Assembly (NCBI GenBank): GCA_947034895.1
Contig: OX344762.1
Location: 88,530,981-88,594,980 of the forward strand
DNA length: 64,000 bases
Direction of reading: 5' to 3'
Source: Rhytidiadelphus loreus
Taxonomy: Eukaryota > Streptophyta > Bryopsida > Hypnales > Hylocomiaceae
Below are positions 1 to 14,279 of the stretch, one piece after another. Within the stretch, counting starts at the first letter, position 1, and the number at the start of each line of letters is the position of its first letter. A program made the translations under genes and the position numbers. Under the pieces are notes generated by a model. That model saw only the letters and a list, made by a program, of their open reading frames with translations. It did not search any database and was not told the origin of the DNA.

Positions 1-225
1 AGGTTGCAATGTAATAAGGGATGTCAGGAAATTCTCAAAATTCAAAAGATTCTCAAAAATTCAGAAGAGTCTCGAAATTCGGAGTCCCAACATTCAGAAG
101 ACCCCCGACATCCAGCTTCCTCTATAGTTGCTGCCAAACAAGAAAGATACTATGCGAATTTGCCGGAATTGGTAGAATTCTTGGAGGGATTAGGTCGAAA
201 TTGCATGAAGAGAGGGAATGTTGAC

Positions 226-1293
226 CTGTTCCTTTCGGCGGACCACGTTGATGGTTTTGATTCCGAAGTAGTGCTTCGCGAGAGTGATCACGTAGCGTCC
301 CAGGACCGATGCGGCGGCTGTTTGGAGAAGATACTCGCCTTTGGGGATTTGCAGATCCTCCACGAGCCCGAAGGCTGTCCAGGGGTTGATCACGAACTGC
401 GCGGCGGTTTCGTCGGAGACGGAGTCCGGGACAGGCCACACGTAATCTTCGGCGACGGTGATGTACTCCTGCCAGGATCCGCTACCCTGCACGGCGTGGT
501 TGAGCAGGAATGGCACTACGCGTTGGCCCAGTTTGAGCTTTGTCACGCCTTTGCCCAACTGCGTTCATACTTGAATTCAGTGAATTGGTCGCATTCTCGG
601 GTAACAGAGTTCAAGACATGTGCTCCAGGAATGATGCAATGAACTATGCCGACATTCCCATTGGGTGTGTTACTGTAATAGAGCGAGATTTCCTTGTTTT
701 TTTCCCATTTGGACACTACGCAATTTTTCGCCCTCGAACCTCATCCCAGAAATTGCAAGACTCTCCCGAAAGTTCGCACTCTGACACCCCTAATAGTTCT
801 TCTCAAGACAGGGTAGGAATCAGGCAATTTCTTTTGCACAGGCATTTTCTGAAGAACTATTATAAATTGAACTAGAAAACCAAAGAATGCACCAGAAAAC
901 GCATTTGACTGAACCTACTAGTATTTTCTTACAAGGAATGCATGCATACTAGGTCAGATGAATCGGGGTAAGAAATCATGCATTCAATCGACTCAAACCA
1001 GCAAGTCGTAGCTAGTTCAGTTACATTAACGACTTTTGACTCCCCAGCAAAGACTCAATTCCAAGGTTCACATGAGGCCTTACCGAGTGCACAATGCCGA
1101 ATCCTTCGTATCCCGGAACAACGGGCTTCCCGAGTTGCTGATACACAATGGGTGCAAAAATGGGGTCCATGATATTCAGAGGCCGCAAGGTGATGTGCAC
1201 CACCACCTGCCCAGGTTGTGGTTCCGGCACTGGTAAACCCGTGACCAGCTCATACTTCTTCGTGTCACCCTTGTACACAATTGTTTTCGCCAT
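226..1293 (-). CDS. Enoyl/quinone reductase (MECR-like, MDR superfamily), copy 1, partial
   Basis: NADPH-dependent zinc-free medium-chain reductase that would reduce C=C bonds of enoyl-thioesters, enones or quinones. Two of three exons are inside the window: exon 1 1293-1084 (70 codons) and exon 2 558-226 (111 codons), joined by a 525-nt GT-AG intron. The donor after exon 2 is at 224-225 and the third exon lies beyond the left edge. The start is the ATG at 1293 (MAKTIVYKGDTKKYEL); the reading frame further upstream has only a GTG and looks like 5' UTR. The N-terminal GroES-like part has the family motif PGYEGFGIVHS. Exon 2 has QTAAASVLGRYVITLAKH, the Rossmann cofactor loop, and NVVRR, which suggests NADPH. 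No zinc-ligand cysteine cluster is visible. Compared with copy 2, the first residue of exon 2 is Leu instead of Val and the loop after PFLL reads NHAVQ rather than HHGEQ. No stop is seen, so the copy is probably functional. Confidence 0.85.
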
Positions 1294-3621
1294 TGCTGCG
1301 CTTACTACGCTGCCCCTCACCTGTCAACTCTTGGAATAATCTTACTAGTCAGATCTCAATCAACACAATCTAAGTACAGAATTGTACAGAATTGAGTAGT
1401 TGCAGTGAGGAGCTTCGTGTACAGAACTGAGTACCTGTTTATGATACACTAGCTTGCACGAAATAATGCTGGCAACAAGCTTGAGTCTGCACATCTATTT
1501 GTTGGCAGGCTGGAATTTGTATTTGGAATGGGAAGGTGACGTCGAAATTCTCGATCGATGGGAATGAGGTCAGCTGTCCACGGTATTCCTGCCCGTGACG
1601 TCGACCGTTTGTTGTACTTCATTGATTTCAAAAGGATTGCCACCTGTATCAAATGAATTCTCTGCCAAGGAGAAGAGTCACCCCACATGGTCCAGCCTCG
1701 GCTTGCTTGCGGCCTACGGTGCGAGCATCCCAAAATGCCACTTTTGGCGGGGGGGGAGACGTTGCAGTCTCCATGGTCAAATTTGTCCACGGAGGGAGGA
1801 GCGTTTAGAAGCTACCCTGGAGGAAGTTTGACGGTTGCTACCGTACTCAAAACCTTGTGCTTGAAAAACTATATGTAAAGCATTGCATGGAGTATAACCA
1901 AGCAAGGGCTTGGAAGAAATTGTAAGTTAATGCAAGGATTGGGGTCGACTGAAGAGCTAGATGTAAGACAAATTATGTTCACTATAGGGGTCTCCTTTAA
2001 AAGGAACCCCTACCTCATTGGTAAACAATGTTATATGATGATCTTTATTCAAACACGGTGATAGATTTCTCATTTGGAAAAAACTGTTTTTGGCTCAAAT
2101 CTAGTTTGGGCCCAAAATATTTTACTTACTTAATCCTAAAGCAAACTTGTATTTAAAATTTTCAATTATGTTGAGACAAAAATATGTCATCTTACAAAAA
2201 ACCTCTTTTGCTTGAGCAAGGTATTAGATTTTTTTTGTTTTTAAAATTGTTTTTTTCTCACATCTTTACAAGTCCATGTATACAAAATATTAAATTAGTT
2301 TCTTCCCTACCAAAATTATTCCAATGTAGTGTAAAACCAATTCTCTAGAAAGAAAATTATACCGATCTCCCTCATTCAAGGAAGCTACTAAAACTATGTT
2401 CCAAAAAGTAAAATTCTAGGTGAAACTATAGTGTTGTGGCTGAGTTTGTCACTCCCCTCTCCATCAAATTTCTTTCTATTGAATCTTCTTCTATTCTTTG
2501 GTTTAAGGATAAGGACCAACCTTTTTTTATTTATTATTCACCACAACAACAATCAAACCCAAACACTCTACAACACTAAAACGATTTGCTCTCCCTTCTT
2601 CCTTACTTGGAACAAATATTGGCTCTCACTCAAAGGAGATGAGGCTTTGTATTGACAAAAGTTAAGCTTATTACATCTAAAGAAGTTTGCATAGGACCTT
2701 ATTCAACAAGCGAACTAGTAGACTCTGGAAAGATACTCAATACTTGTAGTTGCTTGTTCTTGTAGCTTTGCACTAGTATTAGGGTTAGCTTACATGTGAG
2801 CTCGGTGGGCAAAATCTGTGCTAATTCAAGCAACAAGACAAAATAGGCTCCATTGATTGTCTTACTAGGGTGAGCAAACTGGAAAGGAAGAGTTGAAGAA
2901 AAAGAGGAAGAAGAAAGTTGAAGAAAAGAATGAGTTGAAGTTTCATTCATAAGAGAAAATTTCAGGCCTTCAGAGGGTTGCTCCACAGCCCTCCGAGGTA
3001 CCCAGAAATTTACTTTTTTTTTGCTCAAAAATTCATTTTCCCCCTATTTTTGCTTAGCTGAACCTGCAGCGACAGTGGCACAGGAACCGAAATTTATAAG
3101 TAAATTTAAAAAAAAAAAAATTAATCTTAAATTTTTTATTTAAAACAAAAACAAAAACAAATTGTGATTTCTAACTGTTTCAACGAGCATACTCTGAAAT
3201 TCACACAAGCTGACAATGCACTGCAGTTATAATTGTCAGTCAACCTATTCCATTACTAATAGACTTCTCATGTCTCTTTTTAGTGGCCCTTTTAAGGCTT
3301 CAAAATTTCTCTAATGGATATTGGTTGACAACCTCATTGGTGGAGATTAGTCAATCTTTAGAGAATTTAATACGTGGAGATTTCTTATTGTATCTGTCCC
3401 CACCCACCAGGGCCACATGAAAGTGCAATAACTATTTTTCTCCTGCAGCACGTGCTCTGAAATTTCCCCGATGACCAATACATAAGGTAAAACAACCCAT
3501 TACGGTCAAATCGCCCATAGTGGACACCTCATGACGGTTTCTCAAACCACAATCAATATCTAATCTGACGCCCATAGAGTGATTAGTGACCGCATTAGGG
3601 ACGCTTATTGTATCAGTGTAA
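1294..3621. other. Promoter region and intergenic DNA 5' of reductase copy 1
   Basis: 1294-1830 is conserved with 39606-40160 and holds the 5' UTR, promoter and TGACGTC pair. 2040-2780 still aligns with 40520-41365. The rest is AT-rich, and I see no convincing gene. Short ORFs at 1595-1831 and 39931-40161 start alike but diverge in frame, so they are not conserved coding. Confidence 0.6.
1537..1602. promoter_or_regulatory. Paired TGACGTC boxes, promoter of reductase copy 1
   Basis: Two TGACGTC sites (1537-1543 and 1596-1602), each followed by GA, lie 244 and 303 nt upstream of the ATG. TGACG is the core of as-1/CRE-like elements bound by TGA-type bZIP factors in plants (established). Both sites and their 59-nt spacing are kept in the paralogous promoter. 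Confidence 0.5.
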
Positions 3622-4442
3622 GAGCATTCCCACAACAAACTCACCAAATCACAAAAAATTGAATAAGAGAATTAAATCCACAAACCATCCCATATTTGTT
3701 GAAAAATATCTCCATCTTACCTTGAGATTAAAATTGAGTAGAGAAACTCTTTATATACATATGAAGTGGTAGAATGTAGAACAACCCATGTGGGATAATG
3801 TAAATTAGAATTAGTAGGAGCTCAACCGCTCATAGTTAAGTCAAAAGTAGATTTTGTATTTCAATAGAATTTCAAACCTCATTTAGGCATGGTAGAATTT
3901 TTTTTTTCAAAACACTTTGAACTAAGAAAAGTTGGTAAATGAAGATAAATTTCATTTCCAAAAATCCGTTTGAAATTTAGAACATGCAATGAAAATATAT
4001 GGATAGATTTGAGAGAGGAAGTTTGAAATTGTAAAAAATAATTCCCTTCCAACCCTCTCAAATTTGTCTATAACTTTTGATCGTAGATTCTAAATCTTAA
4101 ACGGATTTTTGGAAATGAAATTTCTCTTCATTAACCAACTTCTCTTAGTTCAAAGTGTTTTGAATTTTTTTTTTCTACTATGCCTAAATGAGGTTTGAAA
4201 ATCTATTAAGAAACAAAACCTACATTTGACTTAACTATGAGTGGTTGAGTTCCTACTAATTCTAATTTACATTATCCCACATGGGTTGTTCTACATCCTA
4301 CTATCTCATGTGTATATAATGAACTCTTTCTCTCATCTAAAACTGAATTTTAATTGATAATTTATTAACTACAAGTTTGCCCCACGGTAGGAAGCCAACT
4401 CCCCATGTTGGTTGCCTTTGGTGCCCTGCTGTGGGGATGCCC
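3622..4442. mobile_element. Foldback MITE with TAA duplication (C5)
   Basis: 821 bp bounded by GAGCATTCCCAC and GTGGGGATGCCC with TAA directly outside both ends (3619-3621, 4443-4445). The interior is an almost full-length palindrome: 3739-4021 pairs with 4056-4335, centre near 4040. Termini and 3-bp TTA/TAA site resemble PIF/Harbinger-type MITEs and the GAGCATCCCC family at 13.9 and 45.3-47.9 kb. Confidence 0.65.
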
Positions 4443-4445
4443 TAA

Positions 4446-5028
4446 ATCATTGTCAGAAGTTACTTTTCATGGCGTTCTACATTAGAAATTATCGTGACCA
4501 CTTTAGGTGGTTAAGATAAGCATATTGGGTACACTTTTTGTTCATTATGGGGCAGCCTGTAGACCGTGTTGGGAAGATCACTTCAGAAATACATTACTAA
4601 TTCACACTTTGTCTGAAAAATAAAATTTCAATTGCTCTCACTATTTCTCACAGTTATCTTTGTGTGGGAAAAAATTTGGAAAAATTTCAGTAATGGCATG
4701 AGGGCACACTCCAAATTCTGTCCACAATGGGCTGGTTTACCTTATAAGGAGGCCCTTAGAATTGTTGAGCTTATGTATCAGTCTTTCCAGGATGCTGGGA
4801 CACTTGACAATTCGGCAATTTCCTGGGGTAGTGGGTCAGGGCCTGCTCTGCACAATTGGGACAGGCCGGGTTCTCCAACTACGCTGACTGGTTGCAAATG
4901 CAGAGACCCCATGCCCATGGAGGGGATCAATTAGTAGCAAATGACTGAATAAGCCCAAAGAAAAGGCTTCCACTCTAATGGAGGCAGTCACTCCTGGATT
5001 TGGGAGTGGAAAATTTGTAGAATTAGAG
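4446..5028. other. Intergenic, remnant shared with 41.4 kb
   Basis: Contains an open frame at 4632-4934 of no known family. Its 3' part (4835-4895) aligns with 41430-41490 in the other duplicate, where the frame is not kept, so coding is unlikely. Confidence 0.4.
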
Positions 5029-7335
5029 TTAATCCTTAAAGGACCAAATTGCGGGTTTTTTGACAACATAGTGATTTTGGGCAGCTCACTATGAACGGAA
5101 TTTTTATTTTTTTTCTTTGAAAATTCCACATAACGTTTGTCCAAGGAGTAGCTTTAAGGCCCAACAATTTTCATAACATTTGACTACATGGTTCAAAAGT
5201 TATTGCATGACATGTAATTTTCAATGCTTGATGGGCAACCCAAAAAAATCTTTAAAAATGACTTTTTTCAAAAATAAAAATTTGAAATTCTCTCTCTCTC
5301 TCTCTCCCTCTCTCCAAAAAATACGACTAGAATGCCTAGATTGTACTACGGACTACTGTCTCAACTTTTTTGATAATAGAACTCTATGGTCATGGATTAC
5401 TCACAATTATCTTGACTACTTCGCATATGATTCTACTTTCTGGCTTTAATTAATTAAACAAGCCTCTGGAAATCAGCCGGAAAAAAATTTCAGCTTACAC
5501 TGGGTTGTACATTTGAGCTGGCTCTTTGTGGATTAGGTACCCACCCTCCTCCCTTACCACTTGTCCAGCCTAAGTACCCCAAGCATTGAACCTTTTTTGG
5601 GGTGTTCTCTTTATATACTTCGCATTGGTACATTGAACTCATCTCCATGAGTGGCGTACCGCAACGACCAGTACCATGGTGGACCTCCACTACTGCAATT
5701 GTGATCATCTCACAGATTGGGTTTAGTGGCTCAACCGTTCCTTCCATCATTGTGTAAAACAGTCATTAGTAACGGTTATCCGGTCCCCCTTCCCTCCCTG
5801 GTTTTTCTTAAAAGAAAATAGTTCTTTGGGTCAGGGCTTTCATAAACTTGTGTTTATGCTTCTGTGTAACATCGCGCAGCTAGTCAGTACGAGTTGCTCA
5901 GGCCTTTACTGTTCTTGCCTTGGTGCGGGGCTGTTTTAACGGACGTTGCATCTCTAGTCGCTCCAAGGCTAGTCATTGGCAATTGCTGAAGGGGTCTGAA
6001 AGTTTATTAGTTGCATACCGGCACTTGTATACCGCCATGGCAGACGATAATACAAGCACTAGATAGGTTCTGTTTTGTCAAGAATGTTGTATGTATAAAA
6101 AAGTTTTTTTCAGCATAATGCTTTGTTTTGTTCAATTCACGCAAAGGATAACAACTGAGGTTTAATTGAAGACACCTTGCATACGTATATTGACAAACTA
6201 TTTGTATGTTGGGATGCATGGGCGCAGGTGAGATTATTCCCCCTTGAATTGGGCATCGGAAGTTGCTTTCTGATACTTTTCCAAAAAATTCCTAGAGCCT
6301 TGGACGTCAACGTACCAGGGTGTCAATTATGTCTGTGTGTATATCTTTTTATATCCTAACGAATTTATGTGACTCAAATGGTCTGGTTACAGTGGAACTT
6401 TCTGATCTGGTGAATTTGGGTTGGTGAATGTGCTTGATCAATTTTGGGTGGTTACAGTTGAATGGGTTTTGTGGTTTGGTCAAGACTTGTTTAAGTATGA
6501 TTCTTACAGTCTGTGGCTCGGGCACTGTTACTTTGCCGATCGAAGTACACTCACGCATGACCTGTTAAGACGCATTGTCGAAGGATATTGGCATATTGTT
6601 TTTTGAGGGTCCAGTGGTATTTTTTCATCAGCTTGAACTATTCAGAAAGTGCCCTCAAAAGGGATGTCTAGTAACTGTCTTCTCTGTGTGTGTAAAGCTT
6701 TGAATCGTTCCATTTTTATTTATGAGATGAAAGTTATGAGGTGTTTTAGTTTGTGGGCAGTTATAGATTTCCTACTCTAAAATAGACTTTGGAGTCCTTT
6801 ATTTAACTCAATTTTTAATATTTTTTGAAAAAAATAAAATCATGTGATGTAGATTGTTTATGACTACATTACAACCATTGGGATTGGAATTTTTCAATTC
6901 CACAATTAAATTCTTAACAATTTAGTGTTTTGAATCATTGTCTACTTTTTTCTACTTACTATTTTTTTCATGTATGTTGTGCAATTCCAAATGATCTAAA
7001 TGTTTTCAAGAATGTATACAATTTGCCTCGAAGAATGAATCCAAAGAGTTACCACCATTGTGGACATTTTTTCATACAAATGTGACCTTGTGAAGTGCAA
7101 CTGCCCAGATTTTTGTAGGGCCAAAAAAAAGATTTTTGTCAATTCAAACACTAATATATTGTAATCTACACGGTGAAAATTTCTGAAATTTTTACCACAT
7201 CTTCTCAAGCTAGAGTACTACAAGATCCTATGATTACATGTGTTCAAAAATGTTTTTATTCTAAAATTTGGTACTTGTATTAGAAATGACAGTTTTGGAG
7301 TGTTTTTAGTGAAAACATAGACCTTTAGGGGTTAA
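5029..7335 (-). mobile_element. TTAA-flanked element A1, interrupted
   Basis: Left end TTAATCCTTAAAGG at 5029, right end CCTTTAGGGGTTAA at 7322-7335. 5029-5290 and 6695-7335 align with the two ends of the 933-bp copy at 25187-26119 in the same orientation. About 1.4 kb (5290-6695) beginning with a CT microsatellite is extra and unique in the window. No transposase is recognisable. Confidence 0.65.
5290..6695. other. Unique insert inside A1
   Basis: Starts with a CT-rich microsatellite (about 5287-5316), then about 1.35 kb of higher-GC sequence not seen elsewhere here, with several short ORFs on both strands (for example 5490-5750 minus, 6421-6606 plus). None belongs to a family I know. It may be captured genomic sequence or a decayed insertion. 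Confidence 0.4.
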
Positions 7336-7553
7336 GGTAGGAGCACCCAATGGCATCAATGTACCTAATGGTGTCACTTTCTAGGTAAGGCAATGATTCT
7401 ACAACTAAAATGTAAGTATAGCATAGATGGCTTATCATTTTGGTCAACAAAAATAAGTCATCTACAATCCACTTGCATTTAAGTTCTAAAATTATCATCA
7501 TTTGTGAAAATTCACACCTTGGGGTCCAACTACGCTATTGGGTGCTCTCACCT
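7335..7553. mobile_element. 219-bp MITE with TA target duplication
   Basis: Ends AGGTAGGAGCACCCAAT and ATTGGGTGCTCTCACCT are inverted repeats, and TA lies on both sides (7333-7334, 7554-7555), as for Stowaway/Tc1-mariner MITEs. It abuts the right TTAA end of A1. Confidence 0.6.
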
Positions 7554-7981
7554 TAATTATAAAGTGTGTACAATGAGGGACAAGGAGCTGGAGTTTGACA
7601 AAAAAACACAAGATGAAACTCTTTGAACAAATCATCAAAACTAGGATTTGATGGAATTTGGTGTTGTCTTTCTTTTGTACTATTCTTAGTTAAGCCTTCT
7701 AGTGACACTCCTAGTACAAACTAGAGTTCACTTCACAATTAACTCTATTATCTTAAAACTGTTTTTTTTTAATTTTCTATGAACGATGAAGTGAAAGGGT
7801 AGTAGGCACATATTAGCGTCCCTAGACTTGTCCAAAACTATTCTTCAAAAAGTATGAATTCAAAGGATGAGAGTTGATGAATATTTCAGAAGGTGAGTGG
7901 ACTTTACTTTAATTGAATTGTGAAAAAGTTGGAAATGGATCCACAAGTAGGATTTGGAATTAGAGAGGGTCTTGAGAATGG

Positions 7982-8205
7982 CCAGGGTGAATTGACCCCC
8001 TCATTGCCCCTCCAGGGCAAACCCTGGAATTTTTTATTAGCAAGGCTTAATTTTTTTTTGAAATTCTGAATTCATATTTGCAATCAGAGGCCCCAAATTA
8101 CTCTATGGAGCTGCAAGAATCACCAAAAAAATTGGCACAACATAGGGGGATTTTTTTTCAAACCTAAGTTGACTGGGGCAATAAGGGGGTCAATTCTCCC
8201 TGCGC
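7982..8205. mobile_element. Mutator-like MITE with 10-bp target duplication
   Basis: About 224 bp with terminal inverted repeats sharing GAATTGACCCCCT.ATTGCCCC, flanked by CTTGAGAATG on both sides (7971-7980 and 8206-8215). A 9-11 bp duplication is typical of Mutator-like elements. The paralogous site near 43590 lacks the insertion. Confidence 0.75.
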
Positions 8206-9239
8206 CTTGAGAATGGGCTTACATGTAATTATATAGAGTAACTTTAAAAAAAGATAGATACCATTGTTTGTATACTTGTGTTTTTTATGGTGAAGAATCT
8301 TCACAAATATCATTGATAAAGTATTCTTCCCATATTGTAACTATGTGTAAATTCATTTCATAACAAGCATTAATAGGACAAATCAATGTATTCTAATACC
8401 GCCAAAGGAAATATAGTTTTGAGAAAAGTAGGGAAAAAAACCTAAGTCATTGTACCTTTAGTAGCAAGGAAGGCTCAAACTATTTTAAGACCTCCCACCT
8501 TAGTGGTAACCTCCTACCTTAATAGGGTGGAGCCTAGAAAATTACCTAGAAAATTAGTATCACTAAAAACTTTTTTTTTTTAAACTAGTCAACCTACAAT
8601 AATCTCATTACTTCACAAATAGTGTGACTTTGGTAACTAAGTCACATACACAATCATGAGACACAACTAGGTGGTTGAATAAAAGTGGCAACTATTTAAA
8701 ATATACTAGAAGGCCACCACCTAATGTCAACCCAATGCCAATTTTTGACAAAATCACTACATCCAAGAAGTGTTTTTCACAAAACCATTTGAAGGATACA
8801 TAGTTACAACCAGAATACCACAAGCACCATAAAAACTTCATGACACTTTTATAGGAGTCCTAACTAAACAAGGATGCTACAAAATATAAACAAAACAAGA
8901 CTCAATTTAACCTTAGAACATCAAGCTGGTCACTGAAGAAATCATCCTTTTGGATACCAAGTGAATCATTTGCTTAGAAAAACCCAAGAGCACTCAATGG
9001 AGGTCAAACTACTATGTAAAACCTCATCTTTTCACACAAAATTCCAAGGATGAACATCTTCGCTTTTGTCTCACATAGAAGGAAAGGATTCGCTCTCATC
9101 CATCCCACACTTTCAGGCCGCTGCATTGTTCCAGGGTTAAGTATCAAGTGATGTTTATTAATACATTTACTATTCAAGCCAATATAGACAACTCGTTTCA
9201 GTCTCCTACTGAAACAACTTCCTGGTGTTCGGTATGTGA

Positions 9240-11880
<2,641 letters not shown>

Positions 11881-13882
11881 AAGATTTAAGATGTTTCTGA
11901 GATATCTCAAATTTGGGAGGGGTCTAAATTTGAGATACTCAAGGTGTGAAGTTCCCGGGCTTATTACACCAAGTTGCCTTGGTTGTTGTGACATGCCTCA
12001 GTCCAATTGTGGCCCTTGAAGGCAGTATGTTTAAAAAAAAAAAAAAAAAACTTTGAGGTACCTTTCATTTATACATGCACAACACTTGAAAGTACTTCAA
12101 GGTAACTACACCTAGTTGTGATTTGTTTGCAAATTTGTCCCATCAAGATTTGTGCATAAAGTGTAAATGCTTTGAATATGAGAACCTTGATTGATTCTAG
12201 ATACACCTATTTTTAGCACTTTGAACATTCATAGATTATTCATTTGTTGTTCAAAAAATGCATTTACAAAGAATCTAAAATCCCATATTGCCTCCCAACA
12301 AGAAACATTGATAATTTAGAGAATTTATTAATAGGAAACAAGCTCCACTAATGCTTATTCAGTTGTTTGTGAGGTGCAGTTACCTTATCCAATCCAAAAT
12401 ATACTTTGTATTTTCATTATCAAGGGGTGTTTATACACATTCAAATAATGAGTTAATTTGATTATTTTTGGAAAGGAACATGCCTCTTGAATTTTCTCTT
12501 ATAAGTGTGATAAGTTTTGGTATATAATAGAGATCTTTGTAAGTTACACAAATAGTGGTATGAAAATTTGGCCTAGGAACAACTACAAAGTTGTAGATTT
12601 GTAAATTAGCTTTTGTTATCATTATTTATACCTTCCAACTCTAATCCCACTTACTATGTCAATGAAAATAAATGTCATGTCACCCCTCTAATGACTTTGA
12701 CATGGACTTTTAAAGAGAAAGTTGGAGAAGTTGTAACTTTTAAACATTGTTAGGTTACACAAAATTGCATATAAAAGTAGTAATGAATTCAAGAATTATA
12801 TAAAGTAATTATAGAATACATTTTTAGCAATTCTTCAACCATGGGTAAGGTAGTATGCTGTTAAATGGCACCTGACCTTAAAGCACCATCTAGAAGGTTT
12901 GTACATTTCGAATTTCAGTTATGTACCTATTTGGATGGAGCGCTTTCAGAAACGAACTTTGACCCTTAATAACTTTTGCATACAATATCGAAATGTGACG
13001 TTCTTTGGTGCGTTGGAACCTCCTTTCACTTGCCAACATGAATATGTGAAAATTTGACCAGCATTAGATGTGATTCAGGGGGGCTGGAGGGCCGTTTCAG
13101 GCTATTCCCAGCTCCATTCCCCCGGGCCCCATCAAACATGGCTGACAGTTTGTTTGTTTTTAAGAAAAAAAAAAATTAATTTTTTAAAGTTCTTAAAATG
13201 GAAAACAAAGTTAAATTTTTTATTTTTTTTATTTTTTTTTGAAAAAATCGACGTGGCAGTCGCTTGGCCAGGTCAACAAGCCCTGCGAACGGCCAGTTTT
13301 GTCCACTTTTGTCCAGTTTCGTCCAGTTTTCCACTTGGGAACTCGCGGCCCTTCCCAGTAGGGAAATCTCATCTAATGTTTTGTAATAGCAACTAGGCTC
13401 AGTAGTAAAACGTGACGGTTTTGGGTGTACCCACCTTAGTTGTGAGAAACACATATTGTTTGGGGCTCAAAGCGGCCTATTTTAGTGAGTACTATGACTT
13501 TTGGAATAATTTTTTTTAAATGAAATAAAATGTGGATAATTTTTAAATCATTGAAATCAATATTTCTCTAAAATTTTAGACCTAGAAAAATTTATCTTTA
13601 AAAGTTATGCACAAAAAAAGCATGATGGAAAATACCCAAAAAATGCACACTTTGATGTTTGATTTTTAGAAAATAGTAAAAAATTAAAAATTAAAAAATT
13701 AAAAGAAGACATTTTTCCTAACTTGAAGATTCTCCTTCTCAACCATTTTCATCTTTGGAAAAAAATTGTGTTCTTTGCACTTGCACAAAGGCAATGCACT
13801 TTGAGCATATGCAGAAGGTGGAAATTTTACTATTTTTAGAATATTTCTTTGAAGACTTGTATAACTTCAATAGAAATCCTTG

Positions 13883-14279
13883 GAGCATCCCCACTAGTGT
13901 CTTCCCTTTCCCTATCTCCATTGGGATGAAGGGGAGCACAAATGGGGATAGGGAAGAAAAGTCCCCACTCGTAGTTCCCTAAATTTTCAACTTATTGCTA
14001 AATAGAGGTAGGGAGAAGTCAAAAAGGAACCATAGAAATAGTAACAAGGCCAAATGAATAGTACTTCCACGAATCAATGAAGCACAACTCATGTTGGAAA
14101 GGTGGAAAGTGGTTTAGGGATTACTCCAGTTGAGTTCCCTATCCATCATCCCATTTAGGGAATTTGGATCCTTTCTCCTTAAATTTTTAGGGATAGGGAA
14201 TGTTAGTGGGGGAGTTTTCTTCCCTATCTGGATGAAAATCATTCGGATAGGGATAGGGAAGCCATTGGTGGGGATGCTC
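13883..14279. mobile_element. MITE C1 (GAGCATCCCC ends, TTA-type site)
   Basis: 397 bp. GAGCATCCCCACTAGT at the left and ATTGGTGGGGATGCTC at the right, flanked by TTG/TTA. The interior has GGGATAGGGA motifs at both ends. A closely similar copy is at 45263-45656. Ends and 3-bp site suggest a PIF/Harbinger (Tourist-like) MITE. Confidence 0.7.

Noticed and set aside
1021..1320. Extended N-terminus of the reductase (residues before MAKTIVYK)
   Set aside because: The extra codons start at a GTG, and family proteins begin at or near the MAK; treated as 5' UTR.
4632..4934. 100-aa ORF with possible exon character
   Set aside because: Frame not conserved in the paralogous segment at 41.4 kb and no family motif; left as intergenic.
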